This document shows positions 37,126 through 49,053 of a stretch of DNA of 64,000 bases, in pieces (position 1 is the first letter of the stretch; each line of letters begins with the position of its first letter). The translations under genes were made by a program, and so were the position numbers. The notes under the pieces are model-generated. The model did not search any database. It had not been told where the DNA came from and was given only the letters and a program-made list of their open reading frames with translations. Source of the DNA: Sphingomonas sp. R647 (lineage in GTDB: Bacteria; Pseudomonadota; Alphaproteobacteria; Sphingomonadales; Sphingomonadaceae); assembly GCF_020177055.1 (NCBI RefSeq), contig NZ_JAIQXT010000004.1:124001-188000 (forward strand), read 5' to 3'.

Positions 37126-37150
37126 GACAGTTATCGGGGCGGCGGATAAT
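37124..37150 (+). promoter_or_regulatory. Sigma-70-type promoter of the ArsR/SRPBCC operon
   Basis: TTGACA (37124-37129) and GATAAT (37145-37150) are separated by 15 bases. The predicted transcription start would be near 37157, almost at the ATG at 37159, so the message would be leaderless. No ribosome-binding site precedes the ATG. Confidence 0.75.
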
Positions 37151-37167
37151 TCAACCAAATGGTTGAA
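37150..37167. promoter_or_regulatory. Palindromic operator over the start codon of the ArsR gene
   Basis: TTCAACCAAATGGTTGAA is an 18-bp inverted repeat (8-bp perfect arms, 2-base centre). It overlaps the last base of the -10 box, the predicted start site and the first codons (ATGGTTGAA). Autorepression by the encoded ArsR-type protein is the natural inference. Confidence 0.75.
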
Positions 37168-37491
37168 CGACTCGACATGACTTTCCACGCGCTCGCCGAT
37201 CCCACCCGACGCGCGATGCTCGCCACCCTCTCCAGCGGGGAGAAGAGCATCGGCGAGTTGGCCCAGCCCTATGCGATGACCCTCGCCGGCGCATCCAAGC
37301 ACGTCCAGGTGCTCGAACGCGCCGGCCTCGTCACCCGCCGCCGCGACGGGCGCACCCATCGCTGCGCGCTCAACCCCGCCGCGCTCGCCGAGGCGAACCA
37401 GTGGCTCGAACAATGGGCGAAGTTCTGGACCGCGCGGCTCGACACTCTCGACACCCTGCTCGCCGACCTTCCCAAGGGAGACACGCCATGA
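37159..37491 (+). CDS. ArsR-family winged-helix transcriptional regulator
   Basis: This 110-residue protein has an ArsR-type winged helix with TFHALADPTRRAMLATLSSG and recognition-helix region YAMTLAGASKHVQVLERAGLV. It has no metal-binding CxC. That, and the directly following SRPBCC gene, matches the common pairing of ArsR-like regulators with AHSA1-type proteins. The stop is shared with the next start (ATGA). The promoter and operator cover its start. Confidence 0.92.
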   Translation: MVERLDMTFHALADPTRRAMLATLSSGEKSIGELAQPYAMTLAGASKHVQVLERAGLVTRRRDGRTHRCALNPAALAEANQWLEQWAKFWTARLDTLDTLLADLPKGDTP

Positions 37492-38042
37492 CCGACACGA
37501 TTGCCGATCTCGCCATCCTCGCCCCCGGCACGCTGCGCATTGTCCGCGTCCTCGACGCGCCACCTGCAATGGTGTGGCGCTATCTGGTCGAAGCCGATCT
37601 GCGTCGGAAATGGTTCGCGGGCGGCACCGATGCTCACGCGGATGCGCCGGTCGAACTGCTGTTCGACCACGACAATCTGTCGGCGGACGCGGTCCCCTAT
37701 CCCGAGAAATACGCCAAATGGAAAGGCGCGGCCGGGCGCGAGCGGGTGGTGGAATATGATCCGCCCCACGTCTTCGCGATCAGCTGGGACGATGGCAAGG
37801 AAGGCACCGCCCGGTTCGAGCTGTTCGCCGAAGGGAGCGACAAGACCCGCCTCGTCCTCACGCACAGCGGCATTACCGGCCCCGCGCCGATGGCCAATTT
37901 CGGCGGCGGCTGGCATTCGCATTTTGCGGTACTTCAGGGGCTGCTGGCCGGCGAGCCGGTCCGCAATTTCTGGGCGCTGCATGCGGAATCGGAGGCGAAG
38001 GTCGCAGCCACGCTCGCAGAGACTTCGACAAGCACGCGATGA
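37488..38042 (+). CDS. SRPBCC (AHSA1-type) domain protein
   Basis: This 184-residue START/AHSA1-fold protein has an N-terminal APGTLRIVRVLDAPPAMVWRY and a Trp at WWRYW-like positions (RKWFAGG). A C-terminal THSGITGPAPMANFGGGWHSH completes the ligand-cavity domain. Such domains bind hydrophobic ligands; the ligand is unknown. It is translationally coupled to the ArsR regulator (ATGA overlap), so the pair may be a small ligand-response module. Confidence 0.9.
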   Translation: MTDTIADLAILAPGTLRIVRVLDAPPAMVWRYLVEADLRRKWFAGGTDAHADAPVELLFDHDNLSADAVPYPEKYAKWKGAAGRERVVEYDPPHVFAISWDDGKEGTARFELFAEGSDKTRLVLTHSGITGPAPMANFGGGWHSHFAVLQGLLAGEPVRNFWALHAESEAKVAATLAETSTSTR

Positions 38043-38059
38043 CTCCCTAGATCGGCGCG

Positions 38060-39085
38060 ATGCTGATCCTCGGCCTCGAATCAAGTTGTGATGAAACCGC
38101 CGCCGCGCTGGTGACGGGTGACCGCCGCATCCTGTCCCACCGCCTCGCGCGACAGGATGAGGCGCATCGCCCGTTTGGCGGCGTCGTCCCCGAGATCGCC
38201 GCGCGCGCGCACGTCGAGGCGCTGGAGCCGCTGATCGCCGCCGCGTTCGAGGAAGCGGGCGTCACCCTCGCCGATGTCGATGCGGTCGCCGCCACCGCCG
38301 GGCCGGGACTGATCGGCGGGGTGATGGTCGGCCTCGTCACCGGCAAGGCGCTGGCGCACGCCGCGGGCAAGCCGCTGGTGGCGGTCAACCATCTGGAGGG
38401 ACACGCGCTGTCCCCGCGCCTCTCCGACCCCGACCTTGCCTTCCCCTACCTCCTCCTCCTCGTCTCGGGCGGGCATTGCCAGCTGCTGCTGGTCGAGGGG
38501 GTTGGCGCCTATCGCCGCCTCGCCACCACGATCGACGATGCGGCGGGTGAGGCGTTCGACAAGACCGCCAAGCTGCTCGGCCTCGGCTTTCCCGGCGGCC
38601 CGGCGGTCGAAGAAGCGGCCAAGCGCGGCGACCCGCGCGCAGTCCCGCTGCCGCGCCCGCTGGTCGGATCGGGCGAGCCGCATTTCTCCTTCGCGGGCCT
38701 CAAGAGCGACGTCGCGCGCAAGGTCGGCAAGTTCGCGCCCGAAGATCTCGCCGCCTCGTTCCAGCAAGCGGTGGTCGACTGCCTGGTCGATCGCACCCGC
38801 ATTGCGCTGGCCAAGGCACCTGAGGCTACCGCTCTCGTCGTTGCGGGCGGGGTCGCTGCCAACACCGCCGTCCGTGGGGCGCTCACCTTGCTCGCCGCAG
38901 AACATGGCCTGCGCTTCGTCGCGCCGCCGCTCTGGCTCTGCACCGACAATGCCGCCATGATCGCCTGGGCCGGGGTCGAGCGGTTTGCGCTCGGCCTGAC
39001 CGATCCGCTCGACATGCCCGCGCGCCCGCGCTGGCCGCTCGACCCGGATGCGGAAAAGGTGCGTGGCGCGGGGGTGAAGGCATGA
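38060..39085 (+). CDS. tsaD: tRNA N6-adenosine threonylcarbamoyltransferase
   Basis: This 341-residue ASKHA-fold protein transfers threonylcarbamoyl to A37 of ANN-decoding tRNAs. It has [15 protein letters not shown] at the start, metal-binding His111 and His115 in [18 protein letters not shown], and a C-terminal [12 protein letters not shown]. Its partners TsaB, TsaC and TsaE are not in the window. The stop overlaps the gpsA start by ATGA. Confidence 0.97.
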   Translation: MLILGLESSCDETAAALVTGDRRILSHRLARQDEAHRPFGGVVPEIAARAHVEALEPLIAAAFEEAGVTLADVDAVAATAGPGLIGGVMVGLVTGKALAHAAGKPLVAVNHLEGHALSPRLSDPDLAFPYLLLLVSGGHCQLLLVEGVGAYRRLATTIDDAAGEAFDKTAKLLGLGFPGGPAVEEAAKRGDPRAVPLPRPLVGSGEPHFSFAGLKSDVARKVGKFAPEDLAASFQQAVVDCLVDRTRIALAKAPEATALVVAGGVAANTAVRGALTLLAAEHGLRFVAPPLWLCTDNAAMIAWAGVERFALGLTDPLDMPARPRWPLDPDAEKVRGAGVKA

Positions 39086-40059
39086 AGATCGGAGTTCTCG
39101 GTGGCGGAGCATGGGGCACGGCGCTCGCTCAGGTCGCGGCGCGTAACGACCAGCCAGTGACGCTGTGGGCGCGCGAGGATGACGTCGTGGCGTCGATCAA
39201 CGCGGCGCATGAGAATGCGCTGTTCCTGCCCGGCATCCCGCTCGCGCCGTCGATCCGAGCGACCAGCGACCTCGCGGCGCTGTCGGACTGCGACGCGCTG
39301 CTCGTCGTCGTCCCCGCGCAGTTCCTCCGCTCGGTCCTCGCGCAACTGCCAACCGACAACCGCCTGCTGGTGCTGTGCGCCAAAGGGATCGAGGCGGGGA
39401 CGCAGAAACTCGTCGCCGAAATTGCCCGCGAGTTGCATCCCGACGCGCCGGTCGCGGTCCTGTCCGGCCCGACCTTCGCGCATGAAGTTGCCAAGGGGCT
39501 GCCTACCGCCGTCACGCTGGCGTGCGAGGACGATGCCCTGCGCGATGCACTGGCTGAGCGACTCGGCGGCGCGACGTTCCGCACCTATGGCTCGTCCGAC
39601 GTCACCGGCGCGGAGATTGGCGGCGCGGTCAAGAATGTCCTCGCGATCGCGTGCGGCGTGGTCGAGGGCGCGGGGCTCGGCCTCAACGCCCGCGCCGCGC
39701 TGATCGCGCGCGGCTTTGCCGAGATGAAGCGCTTTGGCGTCGCGCGCGGCGGGCGGCCGGAGACGCTGGCGGGGCTGTCGGGTCTGGGCGACCTCGTCCT
39801 GACCTGCTCCTCGACCAATTCGCGCAACTTCTCGCTCGGCGTTGGCCTCGGTCAGGGCAAAGCCGCCGCCGAGCTGCTTGCCGACCGCCGCACCGTGGCG
39901 GAGGGTGCCGCGACCGCGCCGGTGCTGCGCGAGGCCGCGCGCGCCGCCGGGGTCGAAATGCCGGTGACCGAAGCCGTCTGTGCACTGCTCGAAGGAACGC
40001 CGGTCCGCACCGTGGTCGACGCACTGCTCGCCCGCCCGCCGCGCGGCGAAGCCGCATGA
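39082..40059 (+). CDS. gpsA: NAD(P)-dependent glycerol-3-phosphate dehydrogenase
   Basis: This 325-residue enzyme makes sn-glycerol 3-phosphate for phospholipid synthesis. It has the Rossmann motif [13 protein letters not shown] near residue 4, [19 protein letters not shown] near 130, and the catalytic Lys in [17 protein letters not shown] near 185. The last third includes [16 protein letters not shown]. It overlaps tsaD and DUF1697 by ATGA, forming a tight three-gene run. Confidence 0.97.
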   Translation: MKIGVLGGGAWGTALAQVAARNDQPVTLWAREDDVVASINAAHENALFLPGIPLAPSIRATSDLAALSDCDALLVVVPAQFLRSVLAQLPTDNRLLVLCAKGIEAGTQKLVAEIARELHPDAPVAVLSGPTFAHEVAKGLPTAVTLACEDDALRDALAERLGGATFRTYGSSDVTGAEIGGAVKNVLAIACGVVEGAGLGLNARAALIARGFAEMKRFGVARGGRPETLAGLSGLGDLVLTCSSTNSRNFSLGVGLGQGKAAAELLADRRTVAEGAATAPVLREAARAAGVEMPVTEAVCALLEGTPVRTVVDALLARPPRGEAA

Positions 40060-40586
40060 GATGGGCGGCGATGCTGCGGGGGATCAACCTCGGCAAGCGT
40101 CAGCTCAAATCGGCGGAACTCAAGGCGGTGATCGAGGGATTGGGCTTTACCGACGTCAGGACCCTGCTCGCCTCAGGCAATGTCATGTTCACCGCGCCCG
40201 GCGCGATCCGCGACGTGCTCGAAACGCAGATCCACGCCGCGCTGGCAGAGGCGACCGGGCTCAAGTCCGAAATCTTCGTCCGCACGCCCGAGGAGATGGC
40301 GGCGGTCGTGTCAGCCAACCCGTTCCCCGATGCGGCCGCGGATCGGCCCAGCTTTCTCGTCGTCACCTTCCATCGCAAGCCAGTGGATGCCGCTGCCGTC
40401 GACGCGCTGATGGCCAGCCATGATGGCCCCGAACGCGCGCAGGCGATCGGCCGGGAGCTGTATATCGACTTTCCGGAAGGTCAGGCGCGGTCGATCCTGC
40501 ATGCTCCGCTGGGCAAGGCGACGCGCGATCCCGTCAACACCGCGCGCAACTGGAACACCGTCCTGAAGATCCGCGACGCACTCTAG
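40056..40586 (+). CDS. DUF1697 family protein
   Basis: This 176-residue protein matches DUF1697. It has MLRGINLGKRQLKSAELKAV near the start, VRTLLASGNVMFTAP near residue 32, and a C-terminal RNWNTVLKIRD. Function is unknown. The ATG at 40056 overlaps the gpsA stop. Its TAG shares the four bases CTAG (40583-40586) with the convergent AsmA-like gene's stop. Confidence 0.9.
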   Translation: MRWAAMLRGINLGKRQLKSAELKAVIEGLGFTDVRTLLASGNVMFTAPGAIRDVLETQIHAALAEATGLKSEIFVRTPEEMAAVVSANPFPDAAADRPSFLVVTFHRKPVDAAAVDALMASHDGPERAQAIGRELYIDFPEGQARSILHAPLGKATRDPVNTARNWNTVLKIRDAL

Positions 40587-42421
40587 CGCAGCGCTGCCGC
40601 CGCCAGCGCGCTGCAATTGGCATCCTGCGCAAGCGGCGGACGATCGCCGGCAATCGCATCGCCCAGCAGCTTCAGCACCCCGCCGACATTGGGCTTCGCG
40701 CCTTCGGGCAGGCGCATCACCGGCGACTTGATCGTGCCGGACACCGGCACCGGTTTGGTCAGCCGCAACAGGCTTTCCTTCTTCGGCGATCCGGTCATCG
40801 CCAGCGACAGCCGCTCGTTCGACAGGTCCACCGTGCCGGCAAAACGCGACTGGCTGCGCGACGTGTCGATCAGGAACGGCGCCAGCGTCCCGGTGCCGCC
40901 CTTCACGTCGAGCCGCAGGATCATACAGCGCAACGCCGCCACCTTGTCGCCATCGACCAGCGCGCCACGCCCGACATCCAGGCCCAGATACGATGCGATG
41001 TTCGCCGGAATCTGCCCCGCGCCACCGACCAGCGCGACGCTGCCGCTCGACCGACCGACGGCAGCGCGGATCGTGCGCCCCTCTCCGGTCAGACGGACAT
41101 GCCCCTGCAGCGGCGCATCGAGCACCCCGTCCCCGGCCAGCGCGGCGATGCGGCTGCCACGCAGCGACAGATCGAGCGTCAAGGTCGGTGCGGGCTTCCC
41201 GCCACGCTGGTCGATCACCACGCGCCCGCTCATCCGCCCGGGCGTCATCCCCATCGCGAACGGAGCGACGGTCAGCCGCGCATCGTCGAGCGTCAGCGTC
41301 GCCTCGACCGAACCGAAGCCCATCGTGCCGAGAATCCGGTCCACCCGCACGCGCAGCACGCCATCGACATCGCTCACGCTCTTGAGGTCGATCTGCGTCG
41401 CCGGGACCAGCCGGTCGCCCAGCCGTGCGCGGCGCGCGGCAGCGATGGCCAGCCCGCGATCACTGGCGAGATCGTCAAAGGCGAGCGTGGCGAGCTCGAC
41501 ATCGCCCTCGATCCGCGTCCGTCCGGGCTGGCTTTTGTCCACGGTTGCGTTCGCGTTCGACAGGCGCGATTGCCCGATCGTACCGGCGAGCCGCTCGATC
41601 CGCCACTGGTCACCCTTGCGCGACACCTGTCCGGTCAGCGCCACCGGCTGGGTACCGAACAGTCCCGCCTCGATCACCCGGTCGATATCGAGCAGGTCGT
41701 TACCCTGCGCCTTGAGTGCAAAGGCCATGTCGCGGGTATTGAACGGTGCCGCCATCGCGCCGTCGGCCTCGATCCGGGTGCGCGGTCCCGCCACGGTCGC
41801 GCGAAAGCCCCAGCGCTTGCGCCCCGCCACCGGGTCGCCAGCGATCCGGATTCGCACCGGTTCATCGCCCAGCGCGCCATCGCCACCCGCACGAAAGGCC
41901 GATCCATCCGAATCGATCCGCAGCGTCGCGCGTCGGTCCTTCTTTGCATCGCGATAATCGAGGATCAGGTTGCGCACCGCCAGCCGGTCGAGCCCGCTGC
42001 CCCCGCCGCTGCTGCGCTCGCGTTCGCGCTCCCAACTCTTGCGGCCATCTTTCGCGCGAATCAGCACGATGCGTCCATTCTCCGCCTCGACCGGCTCGGG
42101 CGCAAAGCGTCCGGTCAGAATCGGCAACACCGGCAGCCGCACGGTCACCCGCTCGACCCGCACCATTTCGCCTGCACCGGCCCAGTCGGGCTGGGCAATG
42201 CGCAGATCGCGAATGTCGAGCAGCGGCGAGAAGGAAAAGAACCCGCGCCGCTCGATCGCCCCGATCGTAACCGGCGCACCGATCTGCGCCGACAACGCGC
42301 GTTCCGCCCGCCCCTTGAACGCCCCCCAAGGCATCATCGCGAGCACGAGCAGCAGCAGAAGGAGCGCCGCGGCAATGCCGATAGCGATCCGGATCATCAG
42401 GGTGCGGGAAGGCGCAGTCAT
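40583..42421 (-). CDS. AsmA family protein
   Basis: This 612-residue protein has one N-terminal membrane anchor (about 8-28), then the AsmA core with PWGAFKGRAERALSAQIGAPVTIG and FFSFSPLLDIRDLRIAQP. Many beta-strand-rich repeats follow, and a C-terminal AsmA_2-like region has GGTGTLAPFLIDTSRSQSRF and PVPVSGTIKSPVM. Such proteins span the periplasm and are linked to lipid transport and outer-membrane integrity. Convergent with DUF1697. Confidence 0.92.
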   Translation of the reverse strand: MTAPSRTLMIRIAIGIAAALLLLLLVLAMMPWGAFKGRAERALSAQIGAPVTIGAIERRGFFSFSPLLDIRDLRIAQPDWAGAGEMVRVERVTVRLPVLPILTGRFAPEPVEAENGRIVLIRAKDGRKSWERERERSSGGGSGLDRLAVRNLILDYRDAKKDRRATLRIDSDGSAFRAGGDGALGDEPVRIRIAGDPVAGRKRWGFRATVAGPRTRIEADGAMAAPFNTRDMAFALKAQGNDLLDIDRVIEAGLFGTQPVALTGQVSRKGDQWRIERLAGTIGQSRLSNANATVDKSQPGRTRIEGDVELATLAFDDLASDRGLAIAAARRARLGDRLVPATQIDLKSVSDVDGVLRVRVDRILGTMGFGSVEATLTLDDARLTVAPFAMGMTPGRMSGRVVIDQRGGKPAPTLTLDLSLRGSRIAALAGDGVLDAPLQGHVRLTGEGRTIRAAVGRSSGSVALVGGAGQIPANIASYLGLDVGRGALVDGDKVAALRCMILRLDVKGGTGTLAPFLIDTSRSQSRFAGTVDLSNERLSLAMTGSPKKESLLRLTKPVPVSGTIKSPVMRLPEGAKPNVGGVLKLLGDAIAGDRPPLAQDANCSALAAAALR

Positions 42422-42463
42422 CGCCGCAGGACGCGCCGTCCCCGATTTCGTTCCGGGGCCGGT

Positions 42464-42625
42464 TCAGAAATCGATCGCGATGCCCTTCAGCTCCCAGTCG
42501 CCATAGCGCGTGGGATCGTTGCCGAGCGGGTCGGTTTCCGCCTTCTTGCCCGCCTCCGGTCGCGGCAGCGGCGGGCTCTTGGACAGGTATGCGGGCGGCT
42601 TCACATGTGGGGGACGCTTGCCCAT
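42464..42625 (-). CDS. DUF1674 / SDHAF4-like small protein
   Basis: This 53-residue protein ends DPTRYGDWELKGIAIDF, the DUF1674 signature. Eukaryotic members (SDHAF4) chaperone the flavinated SdhA subunit before succinate-dehydrogenase assembly, so a similar role is plausible. No sdh genes are in the window. It begins at ATG 42625, divergent from htpX. Confidence 0.85.
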   Translation of the reverse strand: MGKRPPHVKPPAYLSKSPPLPRPEAGKKAETDPLGNDPTRYGDWELKGIAIDF

Positions 42626-42638
42626 GATGGTTCCTCGA

Positions 42639-42667
42639 TTGAAGCGGGACGTGGCATTTCCCACATT
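42639..42667 (+). promoter_or_regulatory. Candidate heat-shock (sigma-32-like) promoter of htpX
   Basis: TTGAAGC (42639-42645) is followed after 14 bases by CCCACATT (42660-42667), close to the sigma-32 pattern CTTGAA-N13/15-CCCATNT. The predicted start falls about 16 bases before the htpX GTG. This rests on a partial match only. Confidence 0.4.
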
Positions 42668-42691
42668 GGGGAGTGAAAGGATCGAATCCAA

Positions 42692-43648
42692 GTGAACGGC
42701 TTCAAGACGACGATGTTGCTGGCAGCGCTGACCGCGCTGTTCATGGCTTTGGGCTTCACCATCGGCGGGCGCGGGGGCATGATCATCGCGCTGCTGGTCG
42801 CGGTGGGGATGAACCTGTTCACCTACTGGAACGCCGACAAGATTGTGCTGAAAATGCATGGCGCGCGACAGGTCGACGCGACTTCGGCTCCCGAATTCTA
42901 CAACCTTGTAGCCGGGCTGGCCCAGCGCGCGCAGCTGCCGATGCCCAAGGTCTATGTCATCGACTCGCCCCACCCCAACGCCTTCGCTACTGGCCGCAAT
43001 CCCGAGAATGCGGCGGTCGCCGCGACAACCGGCCTGCTCAACATCCTCAACCGCGAAGAGATTGCCGGCGTGATGGCGCATGAACTCGCACATGTGCGCA
43101 ACCGCGACACGCTAATCATGACGATGGTCGCGACGATTGCGGGTGCGATCTCGATGCTCGCCAATTTCGGCCTGTTCTTTCGCGGCGGCGGCGGGGACAA
43201 TCGCGGCGCGATGCTGGCGACGATCCTCGCGGTGATCGTCGCGCCGTTCGCCGCGATGATCGTGCAGATGGCGATCAGCCGCACCCGCGAATATGGCGCG
43301 GACAAGGGTGGCGCGGAGATTTCCGGCAACCCCCGCGCGCTCGCCTCAGCGCTCGCCAAGCTCGCGCAGGGCGCGGCAGCGGTGCCCAACCCGGTTGCAG
43401 AGCGCAATCCGGCTGCGTCGCAGTTGTACATCGTCCCCGGCCTCGCACGCGGCGGCGACAGCCTGTTTTCGACCCACCCCGATACCGGCAACCGCATCGC
43501 GGCGCTGGAGGAACTGGCGGTCACGATGGGCCAGAGTGCGCCGCTCGACGTGTTCGCTGCCCCCGCGCCTGCCAACCGTCCGTCCGCGCTCGGTGTACGC
43601 GCGACGCCCCGTCGCGGCAGCGCGCTCGACCCCAACCGGCGCGGATGA
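42692..43648 (+). CDS. htpX: Membrane protease HtpX
   Basis: This 318-residue M48 zinc metalloprotease degrades misfolded membrane proteins. It has two N-terminal transmembrane segments (about 7-45), HELAH at 130-134 with the catalytic Glu131, two more hydrophobic segments (about 145-195), and the third zinc ligand region [12 protein letters not shown]. The GTG start at 42692 gives the family's usual N-terminus; ATG 42713 is a shorter alternative. Confidence 0.95.
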   Translation: MNGFKTTMLLAALTALFMALGFTIGGRGGMIIALLVAVGMNLFTYWNADKIVLKMHGARQVDATSAPEFYNLVAGLAQRAQLPMPKVYVIDSPHPNAFATGRNPENAAVAATTGLLNILNREEIAGVMAHELAHVRNRDTLIMTMVATIAGAISMLANFGLFFRGGGGDNRGAMLATILAVIVAPFAAMIVQMAISRTREYGADKGGAEISGNPRALASALAKLAQGAAAVPNPVAERNPAASQLYIVPGLARGGDSLFSTHPDTGNRIAALEELAVTMGQSAPLDVFAAPAPANRPSALGVRATPRRGSALDPNRRG

Positions 43649-43693
43649 CGCTTTGGGGGTGAACGCGCAGCCGTTTCGGCGTAGGGGGCGGTG

Positions 43694-44974
43694 ATGCCCC
43701 GCCCTACCGGTCATCGCCCCCCGCCCCGCCCCGCCAATCCTCCCGGCGTTCCCGCACGCCTCGCCGCCTTGCGCCTGCTCGACGCAGTCCTGCGTCGCGG
43801 CCTCGCGATCGAACAAGCGCTCGACGCCTCGACCCAAGGGCTCGCCCCGTCCGATCGCGGGCTCGCGCACGCGATCGCGGCTGAGGCACTGCGCCGGCTC
43901 GTCGATCTCGACGACCTGATCGACAGCGCAACGCGTAACCGCCTGCCCGATGACGCCAAGGCGCGCTTTGTCCTGCGCATCGCGCTGGTTCAGGCATTGC
44001 GGCTCGGTACCCCGCCGCATGCGGCGATCTCGACCGCGCTACCGTTGGTCGATGGCGGCCCGCGCAAGCTCGTCCATGGCGTGTTCGGCACGCTGATGCG
44101 CCAGAATGCCGTGCTCACCGATCCGCCCGCGCTGCCGGGCGACGTCTATGCCCGGATCGCCGGCAATTGGGGCGAGCGCGTCGCCGACGCCGCGTGCGCC
44201 GCGATCGCCGCCCCGCCGCCGCTTGACCTGACCCTGCGCGGCGGAGCCTCCGCCGAGGGCGAAAGCCTGCTCCCCGGCCATGTCCGGGTCGCGGCGGGCA
44301 CCAGCATTCCGGAGCATGAAGGCTTTGCCGAGGGCGACTGGTGGGTGCAGGACATCGCCGCCTCGCTCCCCGCACGCCTGATCGGCAGCGGATCGGGTCG
44401 CGCGCTCGACCTGTGCGCCGCGCCGGGCGGCAAGACGCTCCAGCTCGCGGCCGCCGGATGGGACGTGACTGCGGTCGACGCCTCGGAAAGTCGTCTGGCG
44501 CGACTTCACGAAAATCTGGAACGCACCGGCCTGTCCGCAACCGTCATCGCCGCCGATCTGCTCAAATGGGAACCGGGGTTCGAGGCCGACGCCGTCCTGC
44601 TCGACGCACCGTGCAGCGCGACCGGCATCTTCCGCCGCCACCCGGATGTGCTCCACCGCGTCCGCCCGCGCCTGATCGCGGAGATGGCGGAGCTTCAGGC
44701 GCAACTCCTGCCGCGCGCGGCGCGCTGGGTCCGCCCCGGCGGGTTGATGGTCTATGCCACCTGCTCGCTCGAGCCGGAGGAGGGCGAACAGCAGATCGAA
44801 CGCTTCCTGGCCGACCATCCCGGTTTCGCGATCGACCCGATCCTGCCCGATGAACTGCCCGAGGGGATTCCCGCCCATCCACGTGGCTGGCTGCGCACCC
44901 TGCCCGGCATGCTCGCGGACCATGGCGGGCTCGACGGGTTTTTCATGGTGCGGCTCATGCGAGTTGCCGCCTAG
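43694..44974 (+). CDS. rsmB: RsmB/NOP-family RNA m5C methyltransferase
   Basis: This 426-residue enzyme has a NusB-like helical N-terminal domain (about 20-150) and a Rossmann methyltransferase domain. Motif I is DLCAAPGGKTLQLAA near 240, motif IV DAPCSATGIFRRHPD carries the release cysteine, and motif VI VYATCSLEPEEGE carries the nucleophile cysteine. The layout matches RsmB, which methylates C967 of 16S rRNA, though other family members share it. The ATG at 43694 has GGGGG upstream. Confidence 0.92.
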   Translation: MPRPTGHRPPPRPANPPGVPARLAALRLLDAVLRRGLAIEQALDASTQGLAPSDRGLAHAIAAEALRRLVDLDDLIDSATRNRLPDDAKARFVLRIALVQALRLGTPPHAAISTALPLVDGGPRKLVHGVFGTLMRQNAVLTDPPALPGDVYARIAGNWGERVADAACAAIAAPPPLDLTLRGGASAEGESLLPGHVRVAAGTSIPEHEGFAEGDWWVQDIAASLPARLIGSGSGRALDLCAAPGGKTLQLAAAGWDVTAVDASESRLARLHENLERTGLSATVIAADLLKWEPGFEADAVLLDAPCSATGIFRRHPDVLHRVRPRLIAEMAELQAQLLPRAARWVRPGGLMVYATCSLEPEEGEQQIERFLADHPGFAIDPILPDELPEGIPAHPRGWLRTLPGMLADHGGLDGFFMVRLMRVAA

Positions 44975-44998
44975 AGTTGAGGTGATAAAGGGAAGGCC

Positions 44999-45658
44999 AT
45001 GAACCCCGTCCGCATCGCCCCGTCCATCCTGTCCGCCGATTTCGCCAAATTGGGCGAGGAAGTGCGCGCGATCGACGCGGCCGGGGCCGACTGGATCCAT
45101 ATCGACGTGATGGACGGGCATTTCGTCCCCAACATCACGATCGGCCCAGCGGTGATCAAGGCGCTGCGCCCGCACAGCGCCAAGCCGTTCGACGTCCATC
45201 TGATGATCGCCCCGGTCGACCCGATGCTGGAGGCATTTGCCGAGGCGGGCGCCGATTGCCTGTCGGTCCATCCCGAAAGCGGCCCGCACCTCCACCGCAC
45301 GCTCCAGACGATCAAGGCGCTGGGCAAGCGCGCCGGGGTCGTGCTCAATCCCGCGACGCCGGTCGACGTCGTCGATCATGTCATGGACCTGATCGATTTG
45401 ATCCTGGTGATGAGCGTGAACCCCGGATTTGGCGGGCAGAAGTTCATCGAGAGCCAGCTCGTTAAGATTTCGGCCCTGCGCGCCCGGATCGACACCAGCG
45501 GGCGGTCGATCGACCTGGAGGTCGATGGCGGAGTCGATCGCAGCAACGCCGCGCGGGTGATTGCCGCCGGCGCCGACGCACTGGTCGCGGGCACAGCAGC
45601 GTTCAAGGGCGGCCCCACGGCCTATGCCGAGAACATTGCAGCACTGCGGGCCGGGTGA
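44999..45658 (+). CDS. rpe: Ribulose-phosphate 3-epimerase
   Basis: This 219-residue TIM-barrel enzyme interconverts ribulose 5-phosphate and xylulose 5-phosphate in the pentose phosphate pathway. It has [17 protein letters not shown] at the start, [17 protein letters not shown] near 34, VHLMI with a metal-binding His, [13 protein letters not shown] near 138, and EVDGGVD near 175. AGGGAAGGCC precedes the ATG. The GTG start of the next gene overlaps its stop (GTGA). Confidence 0.97.
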   Translation: MNPVRIAPSILSADFAKLGEEVRAIDAAGADWIHIDVMDGHFVPNITIGPAVIKALRPHSAKPFDVHLMIAPVDPMLEAFAEAGADCLSVHPESGPHLHRTLQTIKALGKRAGVVLNPATPVDVVDHVMDLIDLILVMSVNPGFGGQKFIESQLVKISALRARIDTSGRSIDLEVDGGVDRSNAARVIAAGADALVAGTAAFKGGPTAYAENIAALRAG

Positions 45659-47412
45659 GCATTGACGGCGATGAGCCCGCCGATGGGGCGGCCAGCGACG
45701 GGATCGAGCAGGGCAAGCGGCTCATCCGGGTCGGGGGCGATCGTGGCCTGTCGCTCGCCGACCGCATTTCCGAAAAGCTGTTCCGCTTGAGCTGGCGCAC
45801 TCCGATCCACGCGCTGCGGCTCAAGGGCCGTCATCCGCTCAAGCTGATCGCGGTGACCGATGATCCGTTCATGGGCGATCCGGCGCGCGGAAATGCGCTG
45901 CTCGACGGCAAGCTGATGTTTCGCGGCGAGAGCCATGACGTCACCGCGCTTGATTTCGCCCGGCCCGGCTGGTCCGCCGCCTTTGGCGAGCATCTGCACA
46001 GCTTTGCCTGGCTGCGCGACCTGTCCACCGTCGCCACCCGGCAACAGGCCGCGCCGATCGCCGAAGCGCTGATGCGCGGCTGGCTGGCGGCACATGCCGG
46101 CAAGGTCGCCGATCCCGCCTGGCGCGCCGACCTATGGGGTCGCCGCCTGCAATATTGGACCGCGCACGCGCCGCTGATCCTGTCGAGCACCGACCTTGTC
46201 TATCGCTCACAGGTGCTCCACGCACTTGCCCGTGGGGCGCGCCATCTCGATCGCGCCGCCGATCGCGCGCCGACCGGGGCGCCGCGCATCGCCGCATGGA
46301 GCGGGGTGCTCACGGCCGGACTGATGATTCCCGGCGGCGACCCGCGCCGCGCATTCGGCGAGGCCGGGCTGTCGCGCGCGATCACCGGAGCGGTCAGCCG
46401 CGACGGCGGCATCACCGGCCGCTCGCCCGCCGCTCTGCTCGACGCGATTCAGCTGCTCACGCTGCTGCGCGAAACCTATGCCGCGCGCCGGCTTGATGCC
46501 CCCGGATTTGTCGTCGCCGCCATCGACCGCATGGTCTCGGCGCTGCTCGGCGTCAGCCATGGCGATGGCGGGCTGGCGAGCTGGCAAGGCGGGATTCCGA
46601 TTTCCGGGGACGTGATCGAACAGACGGTTGCAGCCACGGGCGCGCGCGTCCGCCCGCTGCGTCAGGCGCATGAATGGGGCTATCAGCGGCTCGCCCAGCA
46701 GGGGACGGTGCTGATCATGGACGCCGCCCCGCCACCGATCGCGCGGGTGATGGCGGGCGGCTGCGCCTCGACCCTCGCTTTCGAGTTTTCCGACGGTGCC
46801 GAGCGGATCGTGGTCAGCTGTGGCGGCGCGCGCGGCGCCGACCTGCGCCTGCCCGCCGCGCTGACCGAGGGGCTGCGGACGACTGCGGCCCATTCGACGC
46901 TGGTCGTGCGCGACAGCAACTCCACTGCGATCCATCCCGACGGCACGCTCGGCCGCGGCGTGGTCGAGATGGAGCTGAGCCGCAACGAGACCGATACCGC
47001 CAGCCGGATCGAGGCAAGCCATGACGGCTATGCCCGCCGTCACGGCGTGATCCACCGCCGCACCATCGCGCTCGGCACGGATGGACGCGACGTGCGCGGC
47101 GAAGACAGCCTGCTTCCCGCCGCCAAGCGTGGTGGCAAAAATGAAGCGGTACCGTTCACCGTCCGCTTCCACCTCCACCCCGCAGTCGAAGCCACCCCCA
47201 CCGCCGACGGGGCGGGCGCACTACTGCGCACGCGATCGGGATCGGTGTGGCAGTTCCGCGCGCGTGGCGGCGCACTCGCGATCGAGGAAAGCGTGTGGAT
47301 CGATGCCAAGGGCATTCCACGTGAAACGCAGCAGCTGGTGCTCACCGGAGAAGCACTGACCGGCGGCTCCAGCATCTCGTGGCTGTTCCACCGGGCGCGC
47401 AAGGGCAGCTGA
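45655..47412 (+). CDS. Heparinase II/III family protein
   Basis: This 585-residue protein follows the heparinase II/III layout. An alpha-helical first half includes [10 protein letters not shown], and the beta-rich second half has [14 protein letters not shown] and a C-terminal [10 protein letters not shown]. In sphingomonads and relatives, members of this family without a signal peptide are common next to purH. The substrate is not known and no polysaccharide cluster surrounds it. GTG start at 45655 overlaps rpe. Confidence 0.88.
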   Translation: MSIDGDEPADGAASDGIEQGKRLIRVGGDRGLSLADRISEKLFRLSWRTPIHALRLKGRHPLKLIAVTDDPFMGDPARGNALLDGKLMFRGESHDVTALDFARPGWSAAFGEHLHSFAWLRDLSTVATRQQAAPIAEALMRGWLAAHAGKVADPAWRADLWGRRLQYWTAHAPLILSSTDLVYRSQVLHALARGARHLDRAADRAPTGAPRIAAWSGVLTAGLMIPGGDPRRAFGEAGLSRAITGAVSRDGGITGRSPAALLDAIQLLTLLRETYAARRLDAPGFVVAAIDRMVSALLGVSHGDGGLASWQGGIPISGDVIEQTVAATGARVRPLRQAHEWGYQRLAQQGTVLIMDAAPPPIARVMAGGCASTLAFEFSDGAERIVVSCGGARGADLRLPAALTEGLRTTAAHSTLVVRDSNSTAIHPDGTLGRGVVEMELSRNETDTASRIEASHDGYARRHGVIHRRTIALGTDGRDVRGEDSLLPAAKRGGKNEAVPFTVRFHLHPAVEATPTADGAGALLRTRSGSVWQFRARGGALAIEESVWIDAKGIPRETQQLVLTGEALTGGSSISWLFHRARKGS

Positions 47413-47464
47413 GGCGTCGCTACGGCATTGCGATAATTTGGCCCGCATCCTAGAGGCCCCCGCC

Positions 47465-49036
<1,572 letters not shown>

Positions 49037-49053
49037 TTGGGACGCCCCGCCCC

